From Streptomyces smaragdinus (lineage in GTDB: Bacteria; Actinomycetota; Actinomycetes; Streptomycetales; Streptomycetaceae), in assembly GCF_009604385.1 (NCBI RefSeq), contig NZ_WEGJ01000026.1, positions 27,484 through 91,483 of the forward strand: a DNA stretch of 64,000 bases. The letters are read 5' to 3'. Positions 20,771 to 28,284 of the stretch are shown piece by piece. Position numbers and translations under genes: made by a program. The stretch's first letter is position 1. The number at the start of each line of letters is the position of its first letter. The notes under the pieces are model-generated. The model did no database searches. It saw only the letters and a program-made list of their open reading frames with translations, and had not been told where the DNA came from.

Positions 20771-21379
20771 TCAGACGGTCCCGCGGTGGCGTTCGTGGTG
20801 GCGGGCGACCCGGGCGCGGTTGCCGCAGGCGGGCTTGCACCACTCCTGACGCGGGTGCTCCTTGACGAAATAACGTACACAGCGCGGACCCTGGCAGGCG
20901 CGCAGCCGGGTGCGGTCGGGACCGGCGAGGAAGGCGATCGCGTCGCGGGCCAGGACGGCCGCCAGCCGCCGCCCGGGCGGGGCGCCGGCGCCGGGCACCT
21001 CCCGCACCGTCGGGGGGCCGTCTTCCGGCCACACCAGGCGCGGGGCGCCGGGGACGGCCGCGGCGGCGGCGTTGAGCCTGGCCAGGGCCTCGTCGGCGGG
21101 GATCAGGGCGCGGGCGTCGGCGCGGCTGGCGGGGGCGGGGCTCACGGCGCGGGCGAAGAGGGCGCGGACGGCGGCGCGCAGGTCCCGTACGAGCTCCAGC
21201 GTCGCGTCGCCGGCGGGGAAGGGGGGCACGCCGAGGGTCTCGTGGTGTTCGGCGATCCACTCGGTGAGCCCGCGGGCGGTGGCGAGGTCGTCCGCCACCC
21301 CGCCGTGTCCGTCGTGGCGGACGGTGAGGGCGAGCCGCAGCGCGGGCCTGCCGTCCGTCGTCGCCTTCTCGCTCGTCAT
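20771..21379 (-). CDS. ABATE domain, CGNR zinc-finger putative transcriptional regulator
   Basis: A 202-aa protein. The N-terminal ABATE-like domain (LALTVRHDGHGGVADDLATARGL) senses an unknown ligand in this family. The C-terminus carries the CGNR zinc finger: Cys in CQGPRC, then CKPACGNRARVARHHER, the likely DNA-binding part. The start is ATG 21379 (MTSEKATTDG); the open frame extends upstream but is antisense to the leucine-rich-repeat gene, so it is rejected. The gene is divergent from that gene with 45 nt between the starts, which hold an inverted repeat, so autoregulation and co-control of the neighbour are plausible. Confidence 0.82.
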   Translation of the reverse strand: MTSEKATTDGRPALRLALTVRHDGHGGVADDLATARGLTEWIAEHHETLGVPPFPAGDATLELVRDLRAAVRALFARAVSPAPASRADARALIPADEALARLNAAAAAVPGAPRLVWPEDGPPTVREVPGAGAPPGRRLAAVLARDAIAFLAGPDRTRLRACQGPRCVRYFVKEHPRQEWCKPACGNRARVARHHERHRGTV

Positions 21380-21382
21380 GCC

Positions 21383-21413
21383 CCTAATGTTAGCCTCCTC
21401 ATCATCCATTAGG
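21383..21413. promoter_or_regulatory. Inverted repeat between divergent CGNR regulator and LRR gene
   Basis: CCTAATG (21383-21389) and CATTAGG (21407-21413) form a perfect 7-bp inverted repeat across 17 nt in a 45-nt divergent gap. The left arm extends into CTAATGTTAG, itself a palindrome. The right arm overlaps the AGGAGG ribosome site of the leucine-rich-repeat gene (21411-21416), so a bound regulator would also block translation initiation sequences. Confidence 0.5.
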
Positions 21414-21424
21414 AGGTGCGCGGG

Positions 21425-22123
21425 GTGACGCTGGACTACTGGAACGCGGGGCTGGGGCGCGTCCCGGACGAGGTGGGGCGCCGGCCGGACGCCGAGGTGC
21501 TGATCCTGGCGGGCAACCGGCTCACGGAGCTGCCGGACCTCACCGGTCTGACCCGGCTGCGGACGCTGGACCTCGGGCACAACGAGCTCACGGCCGTCGG
21601 TCCGCTGCCGCCGGTCCGCGGCTTCCTGTATCTGCACGACAACCGGCTCACCGCGCTGCCGGAGTCCCTGGGCGAGCAGCGGGAACTCGGCTACCTCAAC
21701 GTCGGGGAGAACCGGCTCACCGAACTCCCCGCCGCCCTCGGCCGGATGACCGCACTGGTCGAACTGCGGGCGCAGCACAACCGGCTGTCCGCGCTGCCGG
21801 AGTCCCTCGGGGAGCTCACGGCGCTGCGGGAGCTGTGGCTGCGCGGCAACGCGCTCGGCGCGCTGCCGGACGGGGTGGGGCGGCTGCGTGCGCTGCGCGA
21901 GGTCGAACTGCGGGACAACGCCCTGACCTCCGTACCCGGCCCGCTGGCCGGACTGCCCGCGCTGCGCCGGCTGGACCTGCGCGGCAACAGGCTGGGCGAC
22001 CTGCCCGACTGGCTGTGCGGGCTGGGGTCGCTGGAGAAACTCGACCTGCGCTGGAACAAGATCGCCGACACCCACCCCGTCGCGGTGTCCCTGCGGGAAC
22101 GCGGCTGCGTCGTCCTGGTCTGA
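21425..22123 (+). CDS. Leucine-rich-repeat protein
   Basis: A 232-aa protein composed almost entirely of about eight to nine leucine-rich repeats of about 23 residues in the SHOC2/bacterial 'typical' LRR style (LxxLxLxxNxLxxLP). Examples are LTRLRTLDLGHNELTAVG and TALRELWLRGNALGALPD. It has no signal peptide or membrane segment. GTG at 21425 is chosen because AGGAGG lies 8 nt upstream; the in-frame GTG at 21416 overlaps that site. LRR proteins are protein-binding scaffolds and are rather rare in actinobacteria. It is divergent from the CGNR regulator with a shared operator-like repeat, so these two probably form one functional unit. Confidence 0.87.
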   Translation: MTLDYWNAGLGRVPDEVGRRPDAEVLILAGNRLTELPDLTGLTRLRTLDLGHNELTAVGPLPPVRGFLYLHDNRLTALPESLGEQRELGYLNVGENRLTELPAALGRMTALVELRAQHNRLSALPESLGELTALRELWLRGNALGALPDGVGRLRALREVELRDNALTSVPGPLAGLPALRRLDLRGNRLGDLPDWLCGLGSLEKLDLRWNKIADTHPVAVSLRERGCVVLV

Positions 22124-22127
22124 CGCG

Positions 22128-22367
22128 CTAGGTCAGATCGAACTCGCCGTCGCGGGCGCCCAGGACGAACGCCCGCCACTCGGCCGGGGTGAAGATCAGC
22201 GCCGGCCCCTGCGGGTTGCGTCCGTCCCGCATCGCGATGTAGCCCTCGACGAAGGCGATCTGGACGTCGCCGACCCCCTGGCTGCTCGACTGCCAGTCGG
22301 CGTCCGTAAGGTCGAGCGTGGGCTTCTCCCGCCCAGCGGGCGGTTGTTGTGTGGTGCTCTCGGCCAC
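22128..22367 (-). CDS. DUF397 domain protein
   Basis: A 79-aa protein with the DUF397 core: W-x-SS-Q...(V)QIAFVEGYIAMRD, then the 'GPALIFTPAEWRAFV' C-terminal strand-helix typical of this actinobacterial family. ATG at 22367. DUF397 genes usually sit beside an Xre/HTH regulator gene, and the two form antitoxin-like or developmental regulatory pairs (BldB/WhiJ-like networks in Streptomyces). Here there is no adjacent Xre gene, so this copy is solitary. It ends 4 nt after the stop of the convergent leucine-rich-repeat gene. Confidence 0.85.
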   Translation of the reverse strand: MAESTTQQPPAGREKPTLDLTDADWQSSSQGVGDVQIAFVEGYIAMRDGRNPQGPALIFTPAEWRAFVLGARDGEFDLT

Positions 22368-22429
22368 GTGCGTGCTCCTCCCGGTCCGTGTCCGGGAGTC
22401 AGCCTATCCATCACCCGGCGTGCGCGACA

Positions 22430-22446
22430 GGCCGCTTGACGCGGCC
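22430..22446 (-). terminator. Candidate hairpin after the EEP-family hydrolase gene
   Basis: GGCCGC (22430-22435) and GCGGCC (22441-22446) with a 5-nt loop, 20 nt after the stop codon of the EEP-family gene. The stem is short, so confidence is limited. Confidence 0.35.
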
Positions 22447-22465
22447 GGCCGGGACGGACCGCTGA

Positions 22466-23341
22466 TCAGCTTGTCGGACTCCGACTGTCATTCGAGGGTG
22501 ACGCGGGCGCCTCCGGGTGGACGCGGCCGGCCAGGTCGACGCGTACGGCGAAGTGGTCCGACGGCCACACCCCGTCCACCGGCCGGTCCGCGGCCCGCCG
22601 GACGGCGCGGACGCGGCCCTCGCCGTCCGGTCCCGGCATGCCGACCAGCACATGGTCGACGGCGGCGTCGTACAGCCCGTGCCGCGCCACATGCGGGTTG
22701 GCGTTGTCCCACGTCGCCCAGGGCGCTCCCGGCGGCAGGAAGCGCCAGGTGTCGGCCAGCACCTGCCCCCGTACGACGGGCGCCGTCTTCGTCCCGGACA
22801 GCAGCCGCATCTCGTCGGAGTCCCGGTCGGCGTTGAAGTCGCCCACGACGACCGGCGGGAAGGCGCCCTCGCCCCGGTGCGCGGCGACGAACCGGGCCAG
22901 CGTCCGCACCTGCGCGCAGCGTGTGGCGGAGGCGTGCTCGGGCGAGTACAGATGGACGGCGAAGAACGGGATGTCCCCCGCGGGCGCAGCGATCCGGGCG
23001 TACAGCGCGGTCTGCCCGTCCGGCGGGTCCTCCCCCGGCGGCAGCGGCTCGGCGGCCGTCCGCGTGATCGGCCAGCGGCTCAGCACCGCGTTCCCGACGT
23101 CCACCGACGGGTCGCCGATCCGGCGCTGCCAGCGGTCCGGGACCGGGGACGGGGACCACGCCCAGTGCATGCCGAGCTCAGCGGCGAGCCAGCCGGCGAA
23201 GTTGTCGCCGCCCTGCTGCCACACCTCCTGCAGACCGACCACGTCCGGCCGCTCCTCGCGCAGCACGGCGAGGATCGCCTTGGCCCGCTCCTCCCACGGC
23301 CCGAAGCGCCACCAGACGTTCCAGGTCATCACACGGATCAT
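22466..23341 (-). CDS. Endonuclease/exonuclease/phosphatase (EEP) family hydrolase
   Basis: A 291-aa metal-dependent hydrolase of the DNase I-like fold. Motifs in order: MTWNVWW (Asn), GLQEVWQQ (metal Glu), VVGDFNADRDS (Asp/Asn) and SDHFAVRVDL (catalytic Asp-His), which are all the usual active-site positions. The start is ATG 23341, followed by MIRVMTWN. It lacks a signal peptide, so it should act in the cytoplasm. Substrate could be nucleic acid, a phospholipid head group or inositol phosphate; the fold alone does not tell. It is divergent from the PPOX-type gene with a 123-nt gap. Confidence 0.88.
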   Translation of the reverse strand: MIRVMTWNVWWRFGPWEERAKAILAVLREERPDVVGLQEVWQQGGDNFAGWLAAELGMHWAWSPSPVPDRWQRRIGDPSVDVGNAVLSRWPITRTAAEPLPPGEDPPDGQTALYARIAAPAGDIPFFAVHLYSPEHASATRCAQVRTLARFVAAHRGEGAFPPVVVGDFNADRDSDEMRLLSGTKTAPVVRGQVLADTWRFLPPGAPWATWDNANPHVARHGLYDAAVDHVLVGMPGPDGEGRVRAVRRAADRPVDGVWPSDHFAVRVDLAGRVHPEAPASPSNDSRSPTS

Positions 23342-23464
23342 GACTGACGCCCCTACTCCACCGCCGTCACCGCCAGTATGCGTCCTCCCGGCGGACCGCC
23401 ACTTGCCGCCCCGCGCCTGCGGGAGCAGCATCGGCGGGAGACACCGGACGAACGGAGGCAGACC

Positions 23465-23851
23465 ATGACCGCTCCGAGTACCGGGCTGGAGCGCTTCGCG
23501 AAGCAGAAGGCGGTGCTCCTGACCACGTTCCGCCGCGACGGCCGGCAGGTCGGCACTCCGGTGAACATCGCGGTGGACGGCGACAGGGCGTACTTCCGCA
23601 CGTACGCGGCCTCGGGCAAGGCCAAGCGGATGCGGCACACCGCGCACGTGCGGCTCGCGCCGTGCACGATGAGCGGCAAGCCGACGGGACCGGAGATCGA
23701 GGGCGAGACGCGGCGGCTGGCGGGCGCGGAGGCGAAGGCCGCGGGGCGCCGGCTGAACCGCAAGTACCCGTTCCAGCAGGGGCTGTTCCTGCGGCTGAGC
23801 TACGGGGTGATGCGCCGCGAGCCGGTCACCTACGAGTTCACGCCCGGCTGA
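23465..23851 (+). CDS. PPOX-class F420/FMN-dependent oxidoreductase
   Basis: A 128-aa split-barrel flavin/F420-binding protein of the actinobacterial PPOX class. The start is ATG 23465 with GGAGG 6 nt upstream. The sequence LLTTFRRDGRQVGTPVNIAVDGDRAYFRTYAASGK is the family's usual N-terminal barrel with strand pairs. The size (about 130 aa) and pattern fit F420-dependent reductases that reduce enoate-type or quinone-like substrates. Substrate not predictable here. Its last 22 nt overlap the convergent alpha/beta hydrolase gene. Confidence 0.85.
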   Translation: MTAPSTGLERFAKQKAVLLTTFRRDGRQVGTPVNIAVDGDRAYFRTYAASGKAKRMRHTAHVRLAPCTMSGKPTGPEIEGETRRLAGAEAKAAGRRLNRKYPFQQGLFLRLSYGVMRREPVTYEFTPG

Positions 23852-24705
23852 GCCGGGGATCCGTCCTCCGCCAGGAACGCCTCGGCCTGCGCGGCCACGG
23901 CCGGGCCGTCGTCGACCCACGGGTAGTGCACGGTGCCGGGCCGGACGGCGAGCCGGGCGCCGGGCAGCAGACCGGCCGCCTCGCGGGCGGTCGCGGGGGT
24001 GGGGTTGGTGTCGTACGCGCCGGCCAGGATCAGCACCGGGGCGGTCAGCCGCGCGGCCTGTGCGCGCAGCGCCGGGACGTCGAAGGCGCCGGGTCCGTAG
24101 TAGATCTCCGCGGCCTCGTCGTTGGTCTGCCCGGGACCGGCGGCGGCGTGGCGGCGGGCGGCGGCGTCCCAGCGGCCGTAGAAGAACGGCTCGACGGCGT
24201 CCCAGAGTTCGCCGGTGTCGCCGCCCCGGCCGATCTCCTCCAGGGCGGCGTGCGCGGCCGGATACCAGGGCTCGCCGGTGCGCTGCCGTGCGAGGGCCCG
24301 CCAGCGGTCGGCGGCCGGGCCGAGGCCCAGGGCGCGCAGTACCGGGGTGAGGAAGACCATCCGGCGCACCCGCCGCGGGTGGCGCAGGGCGTACAGCAGG
24401 GCCAGGTTGGTGCCGGCGGAGTGTGCGAGCAGGTCGACGCGCTCCAGGCCCAGGTGGACGCGCAGCGCCTCGAGGTCGGGGACCTGACGGTCGCAGCGAT
24501 AGGTCGACTTGTCGTCGGGTACGGCCGAGTCCCCCGTGCCGCGCAGGTCGAGCAGGACGAGGCGGCGGCTCGCGGTGAGGCCGCCGAGGTCGCCCAGATA
24601 GGCGGACGCCCGCATCGCGCCGCCGGGTACGCAGATCAGCGGCTCGCCGGTCCCGCGGACGTGGTACGTGAGTTCGGTGCCGTCGGGGGCGGTGAAGGTC
24701 GGCAT
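23830..24705 (-). CDS. Alpha/beta hydrolase
   Basis: A 291-aa alpha/beta-hydrolase fold enzyme. The catalytic triad is predicted as Ser96 in AHSAGT, Asp232 in LAGAYDTNPTP and His260 in GTVHYPW, with an oxyanion loop VPGGAM at 26-31. Chain length matches proline iminopeptidase/haloperoxidase-type hydrolases; the exact substrate is not clear. ATG at 24705. No signal peptide. It ends inside the convergent PPOX-type gene, and its promoter faces the exported serine-hydrolase gene across 24706-24881. Confidence 0.87.
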   Translation of the reverse strand: MPTFTAPDGTELTYHVRGTGEPLICVPGGAMRASAYLGDLGGLTASRRLVLLDLRGTGDSAVPDDKSTYRCDRQVPDLEALRVHLGLERVDLLAHSAGTNLALLYALRHPRRVRRMVFLTPVLRALGLGPAADRWRALARQRTGEPWYPAAHAALEEIGRGGDTGELWDAVEPFFYGRWDAAARRHAAAGPGQTNDEAAEIYYGPGAFDVPALRAQAARLTAPVLILAGAYDTNPTPATAREAAGLLPGARLAVRPGTVHYPWVDDGPAVAAQAEAFLAEDGSPAQPGVNS

Positions 24706-24802
24706 GCGCGTGATCCTTCCAGCGGGCGTCCGGGGCCGGCAACGGGGTTCCGGGCGGCGCTTCCTGAGGTTCCGTCAGCTCGATCGGATACGTGCGCACT
24801 TC

Positions 24803-24865
24803 TTGACAGCAAGCCCCCGCCGGAAGAAAGTTTCACCGGAATGCCAGCCGCCGAAAGTAAATTTC
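24803..24865 (+). promoter_or_regulatory. Promoter with two operator-like GAAA...TTTC repeats
   Basis: A TTGACA (24803-24808) sits 17 nt before GAAAGT (24826-24831), where a -10 box would fall. That region is the palindrome GAAAGTTTC (24826-24834), and a second, longer dyad GAAAGTAAATTTC (24853-24865) lies just downstream. GAAA...TTTC dyads look like LacI/ROK- or other repressor sites. They would control the Tat-exported serine hydrolase, so induction by an external substrate or wall fragment is plausible. Confidence 0.55.
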
Positions 24866-24881
24866 AGACATGGGGTGGATC

Positions 24882-26663
24882 ATGGGCGACACGACCGCGA
24901 ACAGCGGACTCAGCCGGAGACAGTTCGGAGCGGGCGTTGTCGCGATGGGCGGAGGACTGATGGTGCTGGGCGGCGGAGCGACTCCCGCGGCGGCGGCGGA
25001 CACCTCGGGCACGGCGCCCGTGCTGCGGCGCGGCAGCGCCGAGGACGCCCGCCTCCTCCAGCCGCATCTGGACCGCCTGGTGACGGACGCTCGCGCCTAT
25101 CTCGGCCCGAGCCCCACCCACCCCTGGTACGCGGGCGCGGTGATCCTCGCCGGACGCGGCCGTACGGTGGCGCTGGAGCAGCCCATCGGCAAGGCACTGC
25201 GCTACCAGCGGTACGACGAGGCCACGGACACCGGCGTGGAGTTCCCGGCGGACCAGCAGATCGACATGTCGATGGACACCCTCTTCGACCTGGCGTCCGT
25301 CTCCAAGCTGTTCACGTCGCTGCTGGCCGCCCAGCTGATGGAGCGCGGCGAGCTCGACCTGCACGCGACCGTCGCCTCGTACATCCCGGAGTTCGGCGCC
25401 GCCGGCAAGCAGGACATCACGATCCTGCAGCTGCTCACCCACACCTCCGGGTTCAACTCCTGGATCCCCCTCTTCCGCGAGCCCACCTGGGAGGCCAAGC
25501 TCCTGCGGCTGTGGAACGAGAAGCCGCTCAACGCGCCCGGCTCGGCGTACCTCTACTCCGACCTCAACCTGATCTCCCTCCAGCTGGTCATGGAGAAGCT
25601 CACCGGCAAGAAGCTCGACGTCCTCCTGGCGGAGAACATCACCGGCCCCCTCGGCATGAAGAACACCGGCTACAACCCGGACCCCGGGCTCAAGCCGCGT
25701 ATCGCCGCCACGGAGGACGCCCGGCTGCCGTGGTCGGGGATGGAGCGCGGGCTGGTGTGGGGCGAGGTGCACGACGAGAACGCCTTCTCCTTCGGCGGCG
25801 TCGCCGGGCACGCGGGCGTCTTCTCCACGGCGTGGGACCTGGCGATCCTGTGCCGCACGCTGCTCAACGGCGGGGCGTACGGCAGGACGCGCATCCTGTC
25901 GCAGGAGTCGGTGGACCAGATGTTCACCGACTTCAACACGGCCTTCCCCGGCAACGCGCACGGGCTGGGCTTCGAGCTCTACACGCACTGGTACATGGGC
26001 GCGATGGCCACCCCGCACGCCGCCGGGCACACCGGCTTCACCGGTACGTGCCTGGTCATCGACCCGTCCACGGACACCTTCCTGGTGCTGCTGGGCAACT
26101 CCGTGCACCCGGTGCGCAACTGGCGCTCCGGCAGCGCCCCCCGGGTCGCGGCCGGCACCAACCTGGCGCGGGCCGTGCCGGTACATCCGGTGGACGGCGA
26201 GACGGCGTGGTTCTCCGGGACCGCCAGCAGCACGGTCGCCACCCTCACGCTGCCCGAGGTCGAGGTGCGCGGCGCGGGCGCGGCGCTGCGGTTCGCCCTG
26301 TGGTGGGACACCGAGCCCACCTGGGACCCCGTGCGGCTGGAGGCCTCGGCGGACGGCGGCGCGACATGGGCGCCGGTGCCGTTCACCACGCGGGCGCCGG
26401 GCGGGGAGCCGGTGGAGCACGCCGGGGGTACGGCGGACGGCTGGTCGGGGCGCGTCTGGCACCGGGCGGAGGCGCCGCTGGCCGCGTGGCGGGGGCAGAC
26501 GGTGCGGCTGCGGTGGAAGTACAGCACCGATCTGCGGTACGTGGGGCGCGGGGTGTATGTCGACGAGGTGCGGGTGGAGGACGGCACCGTCCTGTTCACC
26601 GACGCCCGCCCGGCGGACGCGGCGCGGATCGAGGCGGTGGGCTGGACGGCGTCGCGGGACTGA
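24882..26663 (+). CDS. Tat-exported serine hydrolase (beta-lactamase/DD-peptidase-like)
   Basis: A 593-aa exported protein. A twin-arginine signal (LSRRQFGAGVVAMGG) lies at about residues 10-25, then a hydrophobic stretch and an AxA-type site near 40. The serine penicillin-recognising fold follows, with SVSK (Ser139, Lys142), YSDLN as the second motif and HTGFTG as the third (KTG-equivalent). A 200-aa C-terminal beta-rich domain (immune-type or carbohydrate-binding-like; ALWWDTEPTWDPVRLEASAD) follows the catalytic domain. I use ATG 24882, with GGGGTGG just upstream; ATG 24870 is the alternative. Likely role: extracellular amidase, esterase or D-amino-acid peptidase. Confidence 0.85.
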   Translation: MGDTTANSGLSRRQFGAGVVAMGGGLMVLGGGATPAAAADTSGTAPVLRRGSAEDARLLQPHLDRLVTDARAYLGPSPTHPWYAGAVILAGRGRTVALEQPIGKALRYQRYDEATDTGVEFPADQQIDMSMDTLFDLASVSKLFTSLLAAQLMERGELDLHATVASYIPEFGAAGKQDITILQLLTHTSGFNSWIPLFREPTWEAKLLRLWNEKPLNAPGSAYLYSDLNLISLQLVMEKLTGKKLDVLLAENITGPLGMKNTGYNPDPGLKPRIAATEDARLPWSGMERGLVWGEVHDENAFSFGGVAGHAGVFSTAWDLAILCRTLLNGGAYGRTRILSQESVDQMFTDFNTAFPGNAHGLGFELYTHWYMGAMATPHAAGHTGFTGTCLVIDPSTDTFLVLLGNSVHPVRNWRSGSAPRVAAGTNLARAVPVHPVDGETAWFSGTASSTVATLTLPEVEVRGAGAALRFALWWDTEPTWDPVRLEASADGGATWAPVPFTTRAPGGEPVEHAGGTADGWSGRVWHRAEAPLAAWRGQTVRLRWKYSTDLRYVGRGVYVDEVRVEDGTVLFTDARPADAARIEAVGWTASRD

Positions 26664-26671
26664 CGGCACGG

Positions 26672-26701
26672 GTGCCGGGAGCCGTCGCGGGCTCCCGGCA
26701 C
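26672..26701. terminator. Bidirectional hairpin terminator between convergent genes
   Basis: A perfect 12-bp stem (26672-26683 with 26690-26701) and a 6-nt loop, 8 nt after the serine-hydrolase stop and just before the stop of the convergent flavoprotein gene at 26703. It can serve both strands. Confidence 0.8.
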
Positions 26702-26702
26702 G

Positions 26703-28244
26703 TCACTTGCCGAGGACGGCCATCGCCGCGTTGTGCCCGGGGATGCCGCTGACGCCGCCGCCGCGGACCGCTCCGGCGCCGCACAGCAGGACGTTGGCGT
26801 GGCGGGTCTCGACGCCCCAGCGGCCGGTGGTGTCGTCGCCGTACGGGAACGACAGGTCGCGGTGGAAGATGTTCCCTCCGGGCAGCCGCAGGTCGCGCTC
26901 GAGGTCCAGCGGCGTCCTGGCCTCGATGCAGGGGGCGCCGTCGGCGTCGGTGGCCAGGCAGCCGGCGAGGGGTTCGTCGAGCACCGCGTCCAGCTGGGCC
27001 AGGGTGGCGGCCAGGAGCGTCTCGCGGGCGGTGTCGTTGTCCTCGGCGAACAGCCGGGCGGGGGTGTGCAGGCCGAAGAGGGTGAGCGTCTGGTAGCCGG
27101 CGCGGGCCAGGCCCGGGCCCAGGATCGTCGGGTCGGTCAGCGAGTGGCAGTAGATCTCCGAGGGCGGCGCGGCGGGCAGCCGGCCGGCGGCGGCCTCGCG
27201 GTAGGCGGTCTCCAGCGCCCCGTACCCCTCGGCGATGTGGAAGGTGCCGGCGAACGCCTCTCGGGGGTCGACGCCGCGGTCCCTCAGCTTCGGCAGCCGG
27301 GTCAGCAGCATGTTCACCTTCAGCTGCGCGCCCTCCGCGGGCTCGGGCGCCTCGTCGCCGAGCAGCGCGGCAAGGGTCTGCGGGGAGGCGTTGACCAGGA
27401 CGTTCGCCGCGGCGACGGTGCCCTCGCCGTCGCCGGTGCGGTACGTGACCTCCGCGCGCCGTCCGTCGGTGGCGACGGCGGTCACCTCGTGGCCGGTACG
27501 GATCTCGGCGCCGGCCGAACGGGCGGAGTCCGCCAGGGCGTCGGTGAGGGCGCCCATGCCGCCGACGGGGACGTCCCAGTCGCCGGTGCCGCCGCCGATC
27601 ACGTGATAGAGGAAGCACCGGTTCTGCCGCAGCGACGGGTCGTGGGCGTGGGCGAAGGTGCCGATCAGGGCGTCGGTGAGGACCACGCCGCGCACCAGGT
27701 CGTCGGTGAACGTCTCCTCGACGCACTCCCCGAGGGGCCGCTCGAACAGGGCGTCCCAGGCGGCCGGGTCGGCCACCCGCCGCTCCAGCTCGGCGCGGGT
27801 GGGCAGCGGCTCGGTGAGCGTGTGGAAGACGCGTTCGGCGACGCGCCCGGTCATGCCGTAGAACCGCTGCCAGGCCGCGTACTCGCGGTCGTCGCCGGTC
27901 AGCCGCGCGAAGGACTCCCGGGTGGTGTCCGCGCCGGCCACCAGCAGCCCGGTGTCCTGCCCGCCGCGGGAGACGGGGGTGTACGAGGAGACCCGGCGCT
28001 TGCGGATCTCGAACGTCAGCCCGAGATCGTTGACGATCTTCCCGGGGAGCAGGCTGACGAGATAGGAGTAGCGCGACAGCCGGGCGTCGACCCCGGCGAA
28101 GGCCTGGGTGGACACGGCGGCGCCGCCGGTGCGGCCGAGCCGCTCGAGCACCAGGACGCTGCGGCCGGCGCGGGCGAGGTAGGCGGCGGCGACGAGGCCG
28201 TTGTGGCCGCCGCCGACGATCACGACGTCGTACGAGGTGGGCAT
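26703..28244 (-). CDS. FAD-dependent oxidoreductase, phytoene-desaturase/PYROXD2-like
   Basis: A 513-aa flavoprotein. The N-terminal Rossmann motif VIVGGGHNGLVAAAYLARAG, then LVLERLGRTGG, matches the phytoene desaturase/CrtI superfamily; the C-terminus carries LLCGAGAVRGGGVSGIPGHNA, which binds FAD. The start is ATG 28244 with AAGGG upstream. The same superfamily includes carotenoid desaturases, PYROXD2 and amine-oxidase-like enzymes. No carotenoid genes are nearby, so a substrate cannot be given. It is the last gene of a minus-strand run, 40 nt after the protein-kinase gene. Confidence 0.85.
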   Translation of the reverse strand: MPTSYDVVIVGGGHNGLVAAAYLARAGRSVLVLERLGRTGGAAVSTQAFAGVDARLSRYSYLVSLLPGKIVNDLGLTFEIRKRRVSSYTPVSRGGQDTGLLVAGADTTRESFARLTGDDREYAAWQRFYGMTGRVAERVFHTLTEPLPTRAELERRVADPAAWDALFERPLGECVEETFTDDLVRGVVLTDALIGTFAHAHDPSLRQNRCFLYHVIGGGTGDWDVPVGGMGALTDALADSARSAGAEIRTGHEVTAVATDGRRAEVTYRTGDGEGTVAAANVLVNASPQTLAALLGDEAPEPAEGAQLKVNMLLTRLPKLRDRGVDPREAFAGTFHIAEGYGALETAYREAAAGRLPAAPPSEIYCHSLTDPTILGPGLARAGYQTLTLFGLHTPARLFAEDNDTARETLLAATLAQLDAVLDEPLAGCLATDADGAPCIEARTPLDLERDLRLPGGNIFHRDLSFPYGDDTTGRWGVETRHANVLLCGAGAVRGGGVSGIPGHNAAMAVLGK

Positions 28245-28284
28245 GGCCCTTGGTAACACGGCCGGGCGGCGCGGGCCAGTACGC

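Noticed and set aside
24882..26663. A metallo-beta-lactamase or antibiotic resistance gene
   Set aside because: The motifs are those of serine hydrolases (SVSK, HTG), with a Tat signal and extra C-terminal domain, not of known resistance beta-lactamases.
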